This document shows, piece by piece, positions 1 to 8,272 of a DNA stretch of 47,739 bases (its first letter is position 1; the number at the start of each line of letters is the position of its first letter). This DNA is from an uncultured Clostridia bacterium (GTDB taxonomy: Bacteria; Bacillota; Clostridia; TANB77; CAG-508): the NCBI GenBank assembly GCA_934177725.1, contig CAKPPO010000014.1:1-47739 (forward strand), written 5' to 3'. The position numbers were made by a program, and so were the translations under genes. The notes beneath the pieces are model-generated. The model was not told where the DNA came from and ran no database searches. It saw only the letters and a list, made by a program, of their open reading frames with translations.

Positions 1-546
1 ACATTATTTACTCACCATGCTAAAACATTCCCAGACTTAGTAACAGCACTACGTAACTCAATGTTAAGAGCAGGAGTTTTCAAAGATGAAAGAACAGCAG
101 AAGAACAAGTAGTTTCAGTATTAAACTTTGATATTCACTTAGTAAAAGACTTTAGAGGTAGAAGATACATAGAACGTGTTACAGAATGTATACCAGTAGA
201 AGAAAAAAATGAATATACATTTGATCATAGAAAAGAAAAAACATTAGAAGGAAAATTCGACAAATTTATGGATAATGCAACATATTACTTTACAAAAACA
301 ACTAATAAAGAATTATACAAATATCAAAATATATTAGAGTATCATGACGGAACATATGTACTAACTAATAAAATTTCAGATCGTAATATTCGTGAAATGT
401 TAAATAATATGGATGACACAGACGCAGAAGAATTTATAAAATTTGTAGAAAGAAACTGGGGAACAAAAGTAAAGAGATATGCAGAAGATGAACCAGAAGA
501 ATTACCTACAACTAAAAAAAGAGGAAGAAAGCCAGTACAAAAATAA
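1..546 (+). CDS. Type II/IV secretion ATPase, CpaF/TadA family (C-terminal part only)
   Basis: The reading frame is open from the first base, so this is the last 181 codons of a gene that begins outside the window. The visible start, TLFTHHAKTFPDLVTALRNS, followed by an LRAG stretch and then VVSVLNFDIHLVKDFRGRRY, matches the end of the RecA-like domain of CpaF/TadA ATPases, where a His-rich TTHAN-type loop is followed by an arginine-rich helix. Such ATPases sit in the cytoplasm and power assembly of Tad-type pili or related secretion machines. The tail is charged and ends in a basic KKRGRKP stretch, longer than usual. Walker motifs are upstream and cannot be checked. The next gene, 56 bases on, encodes the expected membrane partner, which supports the call. 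Confidence 0.75.
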   Translation, partial: TLFTHHAKTFPDLVTALRNSMLRAGVFKDERTAEEQVVSVLNFDIHLVKDFRGRRYIERVTECIPVEEKNEYTFDHRKEKTLEGKFDKFMDNATYYFTKTTNKELYKYQNILEYHDGTYVLTNKISDRNIREMLNNMDDTDAEEFIKFVERNWGTKVKRYAEDEPEELPTTKKRGRKPVQK

Positions 547-590
547 TAGAATAACCCCACGTGGGACATAGAGCAAGATAGAGGAGGTGT
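545..590 (+). repeat. Short family-B-like spacer element before the TadB/TadC-like gene
   Basis: The gap contains the palindrome CCCACGTGGG followed by GACATAGAG and CAAGATAGA, then the ribosome binding site GAGGAGGTG. The GGGACAT box and the CAAGATAGA box are shared, in the same order, with the two longer spacers before rplV and rplN (family B). It looks like a shortened copy with the middle part missing. Function is unknown; the match rests on two short boxes. Confidence 0.4.
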
Positions 591-601
591 AACTAAGTAA
601 A

Positions 602-2683
602 ATGAACCAACAAATTCTAATGTACCTTATGATAGGTGCAGGAGTATTATTTGCAATTATAGTAGCAGTATTCTTTATACTAAAAAGAAATAATAAAGAA
701 GAAAAATATATAAGAGAATTACAACAAGGTACAAAAACATCAACATTTTCTAAAGAAATTATATATCAAAAACTATATATTTTTTACTTAAAAACACCTT
801 TTATAAAGAGATATTTATTAAAATTAAGAAGAAGATTAGAGATTATTAATATAGATGACGAATACCTAACTAGAATGCAAGCTTCTAGAATACTAACACG
901 AACGATATTAATAATTATACCACTAACAATAGCTATAATTCTTTTAACAAAAAATAATACATTATTAATGACAATATTATTAATCTTTGAACTATTTTTG
1001 TTAGATACCTTTATAGATGGAAGAGTAGATAAAATAGATAATAATTTGTTGAAACAACAAATCAACTTTTTCTCTGAAATAAGACATGCATATCATGAAT
1101 TTAATATGGTAGAAGAAGCAATATATCAGACTGCACAAGATGATGATAATCCAGAAATGGCAAGACAAGCAGAAAAAATATATGAAGTATTAATTTCAGA
1201 TGACCCAGAATCAGAACTTGAAAAGTACTATGATGTGGCTCCAAATGCATACTTAAAAGAATTTGCAGGAGTATCATATTTAACAAAAGAATTTGGTGAT
1301 AGAAAAGTAGATGGAGCATCATTATATTTAAAAAACTTAAATAATATTACACAAGAAATGCAACTTGAAATCTTAAAGAGAGATAAATTAGACTATGTAT
1401 TCCAAAGTTTATCTGTTATAGCAATAGTTCCAATGCTATGCTTAGAACCAATAAAAAATTGGGCAATTCAACAATTTAGCTTTGTTGAAAGCTTTTATTC
1501 AGGTAAGAATGGAATGCTTGTTCAAATATTAATTTTAATTGCAACTTTTGTATGCTATATTTTAACACGAAAATTAAAAGACAATGGTTCAACAAATATG
1601 AACACTAAAAATACAGAGAATCCTTGGCAAGAAAAATTATATAGAATAAAACCAATTAAAAAAATTGTAGATTTATTTATTCCAAAAGAAGGAACAAAAG
1701 AAGCAAGAAAAATAAAAACAACAATGAAAGAAGCAGCATCAAAAGACAAAATACAATGGTTATATATTAATAGAATATTATTATGTATTGTATCATTTGT
1801 TGTTTCAGTTACGTTCTTTTGGCAATTACATAGAATTACTATAAATAATGTTTATACAGATCCTACGACAACATATGACATAATAGGTGATATGAGTGCA
1901 AAAGATAAGAAAAAAGCCGAAGAAGTTACAAAGTCTGATAATGAATACATAAAATATTTTAAAGGAAAAGCAGACTTAAAACAAGAAGACATAGAAAAAG
2001 CAATGAAAAAAGGAAATGTAAATAAAGACTATATAGATAAAAAAGATGAAGAGTGTGCTACAGCTGCCAAGAGAATAATGGGAAAAATAAAAACAGTAAA
2101 TAGTGAATATTTAAGCTGGCTTGAAGTATTAGGCGGTATGGTAATTGCAATGATTGCATATATGGCACCTATATGGATGCTAAAATTCCAAAAGAAAATG
2201 AGAGAAATGGAAATGGAAGATGAAGTAATGCAGTTCCAAACAATCATTTTAATGCTTATGAGAATAGAGAGAGTTAATGTTGAAATTATACTAGAATGGC
2301 TAGAAAGATACTCAAATATATTTAAAGATCCAATTAGTAAATGTGTTAATGATTATGAAAGTGGACCTTGGGAAGCATTAGAAGCAATGAAAGAAGAGGT
2401 AACATATGGACAATTCATTAGAATTATAGAAAACCTTCAAGCAGCAGTTGAGAAAATACCTATAAGAGATGCATTTGATGAATTAGAAACAGAAAGAGAT
2501 TATTATCAATCAAAAAGAAAAGAATCAAATGAACGTTTAATTTCTAGAAAAGGTATGATAGGAAAAGGAATAGGATTTGCACCAATGGTACTACTTTTTG
2601 TAGGTTATCTAATTATACCATTAGTATTTATTGGATTGATGAGTATGACAACTTCATTTAGCTCAATGACAGCAGTGAAATAA
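602..2683 (+). CDS. Tad-like inner membrane platform protein, probable TadB-TadC fusion
   Basis: This 693-residue protein has predicted membrane segments near residues 5-27, 101-137, 267-283, 304-322, 385-408, 505-528 and 660-685. The arrangement looks like two consecutive type II secretion F (T2SSF) modules: a long cytoplasmic helical region at about 140-265 followed by a membrane pair, then a second set with a cytoplasmic region at about 530-655 and a final hairpin. Tad systems usually have two separate platform proteins, TadB and TadC, each near 300 residues, so the length fits a fusion. The 3' end lies 15 bases before the first pilin-like gene. The start is ATG at 602; the GAGGAGGTG site is about 12 bases upstream, slightly long but with no better choice nearby. 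Family assignment rests on topology and neighbours. Confidence 0.6.
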   Translation: MNQQILMYLMIGAGVLFAIIVAVFFILKRNNKEEKYIRELQQGTKTSTFSKEIIYQKLYIFYLKTPFIKRYLLKLRRRLEIINIDDEYLTRMQASRILTRTILIIIPLTIAIILLTKNNTLLMTILLIFELFLLDTFIDGRVDKIDNNLLKQQINFFSEIRHAYHEFNMVEEAIYQTAQDDDNPEMARQAEKIYEVLISDDPESELEKYYDVAPNAYLKEFAGVSYLTKEFGDRKVDGASLYLKNLNNITQEMQLEILKRDKLDYVFQSLSVIAIVPMLCLEPIKNWAIQQFSFVESFYSGKNGMLVQILILIATFVCYILTRKLKDNGSTNMNTKNTENPWQEKLYRIKPIKKIVDLFIPKEGTKEARKIKTTMKEAASKDKIQWLYINRILLCIVSFVVSVTFFWQLHRITINNVYTDPTTTYDIIGDMSAKDKKKAEEVTKSDNEYIKYFKGKADLKQEDIEKAMKKGNVNKDYIDKKDEECATAAKRIMGKIKTVNSEYLSWLEVLGGMVIAMIAYMAPIWMLKFQKKMREMEMEDEVMQFQTIILMLMRIERVNVEIILEWLERYSNIFKDPISKCVNDYESGPWEALEAMKEEVTYGQFIRIIENLQAAVEKIPIRDAFDELETERDYYQSKRKESNERLISRKGMIGKGIGFAPMVLLFVGYLIIPLVFIGLMSMTTSFSSMTAVK

Positions 2684-2698
2684 TAAGGAGGAAGAATA

Positions 2699-3325
2699 AT
2701 GGAAAATGCATCAAAAGCCTTAATTATGGCAGGTGGAATTTTAATTGCATTATTGGTTATTGGACTCCTTGTATTCTTCTATAATAATTTAAGCAGTCTA
2801 AAATCAATAGAACAGTCAGGAGAAGAATTAGAAGTAGTAACAGAATTTAATAAACAATATGAAGTATACACAAGAAATGTATATGGAAGTGAAATACTAT
2901 CTCTTGCAAATAAGATTGCTGATTATAATAAAAACGAAGCAGACAATAAAGGATATTCTCCAATAGAATTACAAATTACATTTGAGAGTGATGCAAGTAA
3001 AGAATTTTTTAAAAAAGGAACATACACTTCAACTAAAATAGTAAATGAAGTAGAAAAATTGGAAACTAAAGTAGAGCAAATTGGAAATGAATCAATAAGA
3101 GCAGAAGGAACCATATATTCGAGAAAAGTAAGTCAACTTGCTAAAATGAGAACAAAAGATATAGAAGATTTAGGATTTAGTGAAGCTCAATATAAACAAC
3201 AAGTTACAAATTATAATACATATAAGACTTTATTATCAGAAATAAAATCTAAGACATTTAAATATGCTGGAGTTGAATATGACAAAAACACAGGAAGAAT
3301 AACATTACTAAAATATAAATTATAA
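2699..3325 (+). CDS. Pilin-like protein, MENASKAL family, copy 1
   Basis: Protein of 208 residues beginning MENASKALIMAGGILIALL, with one hydrophobic helix (about 8-28) starting almost at the first residue and a soluble remainder. There is no leader peptide with a Gly at a prepilin cleavage site, so if it is a pilin it may be used unprocessed. Near residue 50 there is NKQYEVYTRNVYGSEILSLANK, a pattern of Tyr, then Gly, then Leu-x-Asn-Lys, that recurs in the next genes and defines a shared domain. The end YDKNTGRITL also recurs in the copy at 4468. Ribosome binding site AAGGAGGAAG. Assigned as a pilin-like subunit from its N-terminal helix and its place beside the ATPase and platform genes; no characterised homologue recognised. 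Confidence 0.55.
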   Translation: MENASKALIMAGGILIALLVIGLLVFFYNNLSSLKSIEQSGEELEVVTEFNKQYEVYTRNVYGSEILSLANKIADYNKNEADNKGYSPIELQITFESDASKEFFKKGTYTSTKIVNEVEKLETKVEQIGNESIRAEGTIYSRKVSQLAKMRTKDIEDLGFSEAQYKQQVTNYNTYKTLLSEIKSKTFKYAGVEYDKNTGRITLLKYKL

Positions 3326-3342
3326 AATTAGGAGGAGAAATA

Positions 3343-3870
3343 ATGGAAAATGCATCAAAGGCATTAATTATGGCAGCTAGTATATTAGTAGGTGTAATGA
3401 TTATTTCAATAGGTGTTGCACTTTTCAATTCTTTCTCTGACTTTGGAAAGTCTACACTAAATAAAGTAGAAGACGCAAAAATTTCAGAATGGAATAATAA
3501 CTATTTAAAATATTATGGAAAAATAACACATACAGACGAAAAAGGAAAAGAATATGAAAGTCCTATAGAAGTTAATGCACATGATATTGTAAGTGTTTCG
3601 AATAATGCTAAACAAAATAATAAAAACTATGAACTTGAAAAACAGAATTATGATGAGAATTCATATTATGTTCAAGTACAAGTAGAGAAAGATTCACACT
3701 TTGAAGCAAAAACAGATGAGGAAAAAAACGAATTTTTAAAACAAAACTCATTAATAAAAAATGACGATAATACTTTTAGTACAAAATATTATATGTGTAC
3801 TGAAATAAAAATAAGTCCAGTAACAAAAAGAGTAATGTATATCAAATTTGAAGAATATAAAGAAAAATAG
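3343..3870 (+). CDS. Pilin-like protein, MENASKAL family, copy 2
   Basis: Protein of 175 residues beginning MENASKALIMAASILVGVM, identical to copy 1 over the first eleven residues, with one N-terminal hydrophobic helix. The domain motif is present in a looser form (NNYLKYYGKITHTDEKGKEY, then DIVSVSNNAKQNNKNYE). It ends ISPVTKRVMYIKFEEY, which lines up with the YDKNTG end of the other copies. Preceded by AGGAGGAGAAA, 17 bases after copy 1, so the two are co-transcribed. Function inferred only from context. Confidence 0.55.
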   Translation: MENASKALIMAASILVGVMIISIGVALFNSFSDFGKSTLNKVEDAKISEWNNNYLKYYGKITHTDEKGKEYESPIEVNAHDIVSVSNNAKQNNKNYELEKQNYDENSYYVQVQVEKDSHFEAKTDEEKNEFLKQNSLIKNDDNTFSTKYYMCTEIKISPVTKRVMYIKFEEYKEK

Positions 3871-3877
3871 AAAAAAA

Positions 3878-3930
3878 TGTAAAAAATATTAATTTTTACA
3901 ATTGAAAAAAATAAACAATAGTGTTATAAT
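3878..3930 (+). promoter_or_regulatory. Weak hairpin then sigma-A-type promoter inside the pilin cluster
   Basis: TGTAAAAA (3878-3885) pairs with TTTTTACA (3893-3900), a weak terminator-like or attenuating hairpin after copy 2. It is followed by TTGAAA at 3902-3907, a spacer of exactly 17 bases and TATAAT at 3925-3930, a good vegetative promoter for the gene starting at 3948. This would let the downstream pilin-like genes be expressed apart from the first two. Confidence 0.6.
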
Positions 3931-3947
3931 ATAAAGGAAAATATATA

Positions 3948-4376
3948 ATGAAGAAGTATCTATTTGTAATATTAGGAATTTTCTTAATTATTATTGCAAT
4001 TTTAAGTCTTACTTATTATAATTATAAGAGGGTGACTATAGTTTCACAGAAAATAAATATGGAATATGAAATACATACTAAAAATGAAATTGTAGGTTCA
4101 ACGGTAATGACATTAATAAATAAGGCAACAGATCAAAATGAAAGAAACAATATAGAGAAAGATCAAAACGGTCGTTATATTGAAAATGAAGAAAATTCAA
4201 TAAAAATAGAAATTAAATTTAAAGAATCAAATCAAATTTATGAAATGGAAGCTATTTCAAAATTGGGCTATGAAGAATTTGTAAAAAATTATAGCAACAT
4301 AAATTTTATTTGTACTAAAAAAGAATATCATTCAAAAACAAATCAGATAAAGTATTTGTTATTTGAACAAACTTAG
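3948..4376 (+). CDS. Small membrane-anchored protein related to the MENASKAL pilins
   Basis: Protein of 142 residues with an N-terminal hydrophobic helix (about 4-26) but without the MENASKAL start. The following stretch, MEYEIHTKNEIVGSTVMTLINK, matches the Tyr-Gly-Leu-Asn-Lys domain motif of copies 1 and 4, and its end, TNQIKYLLFEQT, lies where they have YDKNTG. It is therefore probably a diverged member of the same family. It has its own promoter just upstream. The ribosome binding site is modest (AAAGGAAAA). No characterised function recognised. Confidence 0.5.
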   Translation: MKKYLFVILGIFLIIIAILSLTYYNYKRVTIVSQKINMEYEIHTKNEIVGSTVMTLINKATDQNERNNIEKDQNGRYIENEENSIKIEIKFKESNQIYEMEAISKLGYEEFVKNYSNINFICTKKEYHSKTNQIKYLLFEQT

Positions 4377-4467
4377 TTATTAATTTTATAAAATATATTT
4401 TAAATAAGAGAACATATATAATAAAACAGTGTGTGTTCCCATACGAATGAAAGAGGAGGAATTTATT

Positions 4468-4902
4468 ATGGAAAATGCATCAAAAGCATTAATTATCGCA
4501 GGAGCAATATTATTATCAATTTTAATTATAGGGTTAGGTATGTTTATATATCAACAAGCATCAGGAGCTATAAATGGAGCAAATTTAGACCCAGAAAAAA
4601 TACAAGCATACAATTCACCATTTGAACAATATGCTAATACACAATCAGGTACAAAAGTAAAAGCATTATTAAATAAGGTTAGAAGCCATAACAATGCAAG
4701 CTTAGATGATGCTTCTTCACAAATCGATATAGTAGAAGGAGATGCTTCAGGAGTTACTGCAGCACCAGAAAGTGCTATAGATGTTAAAAAAATTAATGAT
4801 GCACTAGCAAAAATTAAAACTGGTAAAATGTATACTGTAACTTTTGGATATGATAAAAATACAGGATATATTGTAGCAGCAGGTTTTGAAGAGAAAAAAT
4901 AG
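4468..4902 (+). CDS. Pilin-like protein, MENASKAL family, copy 3
   Basis: Protein of 144 residues beginning MENASKALIIAGAILLSIL. The start at 4468 is chosen because AGAGGAGGA lies 8 bases upstream and the family start is exact; the frame is open further upstream. One N-terminal membrane helix, then FEQYANTQSGTKVKALLNKV, the best-preserved copy of the domain motif. The soluble part is small and rich in Ala, Ser and Asp, and the protein ends FGYDKNTGYIVAAGFEEKK. It is the shortest and simplest member and so the best candidate for a major subunit; this is inference. Confidence 0.55.
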   Translation: MENASKALIIAGAILLSILIIGLGMFIYQQASGAINGANLDPEKIQAYNSPFEQYANTQSGTKVKALLNKVRSHNNASLDDASSQIDIVEGDASGVTAAPESAIDVKKINDALAKIKTGKMYTVTFGYDKNTGYIVAAGFEEKK

Positions 4903-4926
4903 AATAACATAAAGGAATAAAAAATT

Positions 4927-5706
4927 ATGGAAAATGCTATTGAAGCTTTAAAAATGGCATTTGCTTTCCTATCATTTGTCTTAGCATTAACAGTTAGTAT
5001 ATTTGCTTTTAATAAAGTAAAAGAAACAGCTGATATTATGCTGTATACAAAAGATGAAACTAATTATTATGAATATATAAAAGACAATGAAATTTCAGGA
5101 AGGGCATATGAAAATAGAGTTGTTAGCTTAGAAACAATTATACCTACTCTATATAAATATTACAAAGAAAATTATACAGTAGTATTTAGAGAAGCAAACT
5201 ATAATACTACTACAGGAGAGTTTTCTGCTAAAAAGCCACTTATTATATATAAAACTAAATCAAATGCAAAAACTAGAACGAATGTGCAATTGTGGGGTAA
5301 AAATTATGATACAATTATGCAAAATAAATATACTCCATATTTTGATGATGGATATACCAAAAGTCTAAGTACAGATATTTTTTCATTCGATTTAGAAGAA
5401 GAAACCCTAAGACATGAGCCTTGGACAGGAAGCTATGATAAAACAAAAGAAAACTTAGACTGTTTTTTAAAAGGAGATGTTTATAGAAATCCTAACAACA
5501 ATGAAGAATACATAGATTATGGACTTCAAATAGGAACAGGAGGATTTATATATAAATATAAAAATGCACAATTTGTTGAGACAATTGGAGAGTATGAATA
5601 CTCTAGTAACCAAGAAAATAGTAGTGATACAGAAGATGGAAGTACAGTAAATAGTTTAGTAAAGAAGAAGAAAAAAAGAATAATAGTTTTTACAAAAATC
5701 AATTAA
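4927..5706 (+). CDS. Pilin-like protein, diverged MENA family member
   Basis: Protein of 259 residues beginning MENAIEALKMAFAFLSFVL, a variant of the MENASKAL start, followed by one hydrophobic helix (about 9-28). The domain motif is partly kept (YYEYIKDNEISGRAYENRVV). The soluble part is longer than in the others and is rich in Tyr and Asn. It ends in a basic run (KKKKKR) and a hydrophobic tail. Ribosome binding site AAAGGAATA. Length suggests a minor or tip subunit; no function recognised. Confidence 0.5.
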   Translation: MENAIEALKMAFAFLSFVLALTVSIFAFNKVKETADIMLYTKDETNYYEYIKDNEISGRAYENRVVSLETIIPTLYKYYKENYTVVFREANYNTTTGEFSAKKPLIIYKTKSNAKTRTNVQLWGKNYDTIMQNKYTPYFDDGYTKSLSTDIFSFDLEEETLRHEPWTGSYDKTKENLDCFLKGDVYRNPNNNEEYIDYGLQIGTGGFIYKYKNAQFVETIGEYEYSSNQENSSDTEDGSTVNSLVKKKKKRIIVFTKIN

Positions 5707-5733
5707 TAGAACTAAATTAAAGGAGGAAACAAA

Positions 5734-6267
5734 ATGGGAGATAGTTTAATTACCATTATAGCAATATTTTTAGCAGCGGTTTTAATGTTTGTTTTTCCAT
5801 TAATGTCAATGTCAGAAAGAACAGATGATGTATCACAACTTGCAGTTCAAACAGCAACAACAGAATTTGTTGATAAAGTTAGAACAACAGGAAAACTAAC
5901 ATTAGATGACTATGATAAATTTGTAGCCACTTTATCATCTACAGGTAATTCATTTGATGTAGATATAGAAATTCAACAATTGGACGAAAATCCAGGAGTT
6001 AAAACTACACAAGCAGAAATGACAAAAATAGGAGAAAACTTATATTATAGTTTTTATACAAGTCAAGTAGAAGCTATGTTACAAGATAAAGCAAAAATAA
6101 CTTTAAAAGAAGGGGATAGAGTATCAGTTACAGTAAAGAATACAAACCAAACTATATCACAAATTTTAAAGAATTTCTTTTATCAAATAGCAGGAAATGA
6201 TACGTATCAAATTGCTGCTCAACATTCAGGAATAGTTACTGCAAAAGGAACAACAAGTGTTAGATAA
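5734..6267 (+). CDS. TadE/F-like membrane-anchored pseudopilin
   Basis: Protein of 177 residues with an N-terminal hydrophobic helix (about 3-24) running straight from the start, then a soluble domain with VDKVRTTGKLTLDDYDKF near residue 47. It lacks the MENA start. Short proteins with one N-terminal anchor that follow the pilin and platform genes in Tad clusters are usually TadE/TadF-type pseudopilins, and this is the basis for the call. Strong ribosome binding site AAAGGAGGAAA. A terminator follows directly, ending this part of the operon. Confidence 0.5.
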   Translation: MGDSLITIIAIFLAAVLMFVFPLMSMSERTDDVSQLAVQTATTEFVDKVRTTGKLTLDDYDKFVATLSSTGNSFDVDIEIQQLDENPGVKTTQAEMTKIGENLYYSFYTSQVEAMLQDKAKITLKEGDRVSVTVKNTNQTISQILKNFFYQIAGNDTYQIAAQHSGIVTAKGTTSVR

Positions 6268-6279
6268 AATTTTAAAGGG

Positions 6280-6307
6280 GGCAGATTCGATTATCTGTCT
6301 TTTTTTA
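6280..6307 (+). terminator. Rho-independent terminator inside the Tad-like cluster
   Basis: GGCAGAT (6280-6286) pairs with ATCTGTC (6293-6299), one G-U pair, loop of 6, followed by a run of eight T. It separates the TadE-like gene from the large gene at 6375. Confidence 0.8.
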
Positions 6308-6374
6308 TATAGTAAGAATTTATAGATTTTAGTTTTTTATAAAAGAATGAAAAAATTATGAAAGGAACAAAAGA

Positions 6375-8108
6375 ATGAAATTACAACACTTAGCTATCAT
6401 ATTTGTAATAATTATGTTACCTATATCAATGGTAATAACCTTGTATATACAATCACAAATAGATACAATATCTTTACAAACTAAATATAGTACAGAATTA
6501 CAAACAGCAACACATGATGCTATAAAGGCATTTCAATTAAATACAATAAATAATAAATATTCAACTGTTAGTGATTCTAAAATTAGAGATATAGAAGCAT
6601 CAATTAATACTTTTTATAATTCTTTAGGAACAGAATTTGGTGCTAGTGGTTATGACAAAGAAAGTTTACAAACCTTTATACCTGCAATTGTATATACAAT
6701 GTATGATGGATATTATATTTATGGTAAATACTATAATGAAAAAATAGATGATTATCAATATGGACTAAAACCATATATATATTATTCTTGTAGGTATATT
6801 AAAGGAGCAGATGACTTTGTTGTAAATTATACATTGGATAACAATATAACAGTTTGTGGAAAGATAAATGGAAAGTATGAAACAAAATCAGGCACATTAA
6901 TAAATACGCAATTAATAGACGAAAACAGTATAAATAAGATAAAATATAGTTATACAGATTTAAATGGCAAAACATACGAAAAGGAATATGTTACATCTAT
7001 AGTATATAAAGATGATAAAAATAACTTAATAAATATAGAAAGAGAAATTTTGCAAGAACAGTTAGTAATAATTAATGACGATAATACAATTAGTAATCCA
7101 ACATACTATGAATATGTGGTTCATAACAATAGAAAAGTATATTATGATAAAATGAATAATAGCTATTTCTGGAACAACAAAAATAAAAAGCAATATGTAA
7201 ATGATATAGAAACTTTAGCATTTGTTCAAAATATGACAGTGAATGGAAACTTATATAGTAATAGTGCAGCACAGTATTATGCAGACGCATATGAATTTAG
7301 CAAATGGATAAATGAAAACTTATCTGGAATAACGCAAGAAAATGCAGTAGATGAAAGTGGAAATAGAATTACTGATTTTGCAGTAAATACACAAGACGAA
7401 AAAATATTTAAGTTTGATTCTAAAAACAATAATCCAATGTTAGAAGAATCAACCTTTAATCAAAATAGAATTTCAGTAATAAGAAGAATAATACAAACAA
7501 CTTTAAATACAGCAATAGTAAATTACTCATCTTCTGCAAACTATGAGTTTGCAATGCCAGTATTTACAGAAGAAGATTGGGACAAATTAGTTAATAATGT
7601 ATCAGTAGCTACATTTATGCAAGGAATACCAATAGGAGCAAAATACTTTAATAATTATTGCATAATTACAAATAATAAAAATAAAGAATTTGTACCAAAA
7701 GATTCAATATATATAATAACAGATGACAATGCAAATGGTATCTTAGAAAATGAGGATGAAGCTCATGTAGTAGCAAGTATGGACGTTGTAGACAATAATA
7801 AAAATGTAATTGCAGCATATAAAAATACAGATTTTGAATTACAAACAGTTGTAAAGGACGGTGGAGAAAATTATTATTATCCACATGCAAATGTAAAATG
7901 TTATGAATGTATGGTAAATATTGCACAAACATATAATATAGATGATATTATAAATGGCGAAATAAAAATATATGACAAAAACCAAGACGAATATGTAAAA
8001 GATGAAAGAAAATCAAAAAATATAGAGAAACTAAGAAAGATATATTTAACAGCTTTAGCAAGAGAAAAATACGATTTATATAAAACAAATAGCTACTTTG
8101 GTAGCTAA
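6375..8108 (+). CDS. Large TadE/TadG-like surface protein
   Basis: Protein of 577 residues with a single N-terminal hydrophobic helix (about 5-25) and then a long soluble region. The part after the helix (LQTKYSTELQTATHDAIKAF) resembles the start of TadG-like proteins, which are anchored in the membrane and project outward. The rest is rich in Tyr, Asn and Asp and has no motif I recognise. Ribosome binding site AAAGGAACA. It follows a terminator, so it may have its own promoter in the AT-rich gap, although none stands out. Role in the pilus or secretion system is inferred from neighbours. Confidence 0.45.
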   Translation: MKLQHLAIIFVIIMLPISMVITLYIQSQIDTISLQTKYSTELQTATHDAIKAFQLNTINNKYSTVSDSKIRDIEASINTFYNSLGTEFGASGYDKESLQTFIPAIVYTMYDGYYIYGKYYNEKIDDYQYGLKPYIYYSCRYIKGADDFVVNYTLDNNITVCGKINGKYETKSGTLINTQLIDENSINKIKYSYTDLNGKTYEKEYVTSIVYKDDKNNLINIEREILQEQLVIINDDNTISNPTYYEYVVHNNRKVYYDKMNNSYFWNNKNKKQYVNDIETLAFVQNMTVNGNLYSNSAAQYYADAYEFSKWINENLSGITQENAVDESGNRITDFAVNTQDEKIFKFDSKNNNPMLEESTFNQNRISVIRRIIQTTLNTAIVNYSSSANYEFAMPVFTEEDWDKLVNNVSVATFMQGIPIGAKYFNNYCIITNNKNKEFVPKDSIYIITDDNANGILENEDEAHVVASMDVVDNNKNVIAAYKNTDFELQTVVKDGGENYYYPHANVKCYECMVNIAQTYNIDDIINGEIKIYDKNQDEYVKDERKSKNIEKLRKIYLTALAREKYDLYKTNSYFGS

Positions 8109-8272
8109 CACTCCATTGGGGACGTTGCCTCTGCATATTTTATTCGTAACTCGCTTTCAGCTCGAACGACTAAAAAATCCTAAAGGTTAATCTGTCCCTT
8201 TTGGAAAAATAAGAATGATAATTGAAAAATAGGTAAAAATAAATAGTAATAAAAATTAAAGGAGATTTAAAA
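8109..8272. repeat. Intergenic region with a GGGGAC...GTCCC-flanked segment
   Basis: The gap holds GGGGACGTTGCC at about 8118-8129 and CTGTCCCTTTT at about 8191-8201, so GGGGAC and GTCCC can pair across some 70 bases. The same GGGGACGG/GTCC signature recurs at 27907, 40192, 40573 and 43388, which suggests a small dispersed palindromic repeat. The last 70 bases are AT-rich and carry the ribosome binding site of spoIVB. Confidence 0.4.

Noticed and set aside
4551..4910. 119-codon minus-strand frame over the third MENASKAL gene
   Set aside because: Opposite a gene with a strong binding site and paralogues; no signals of its own.
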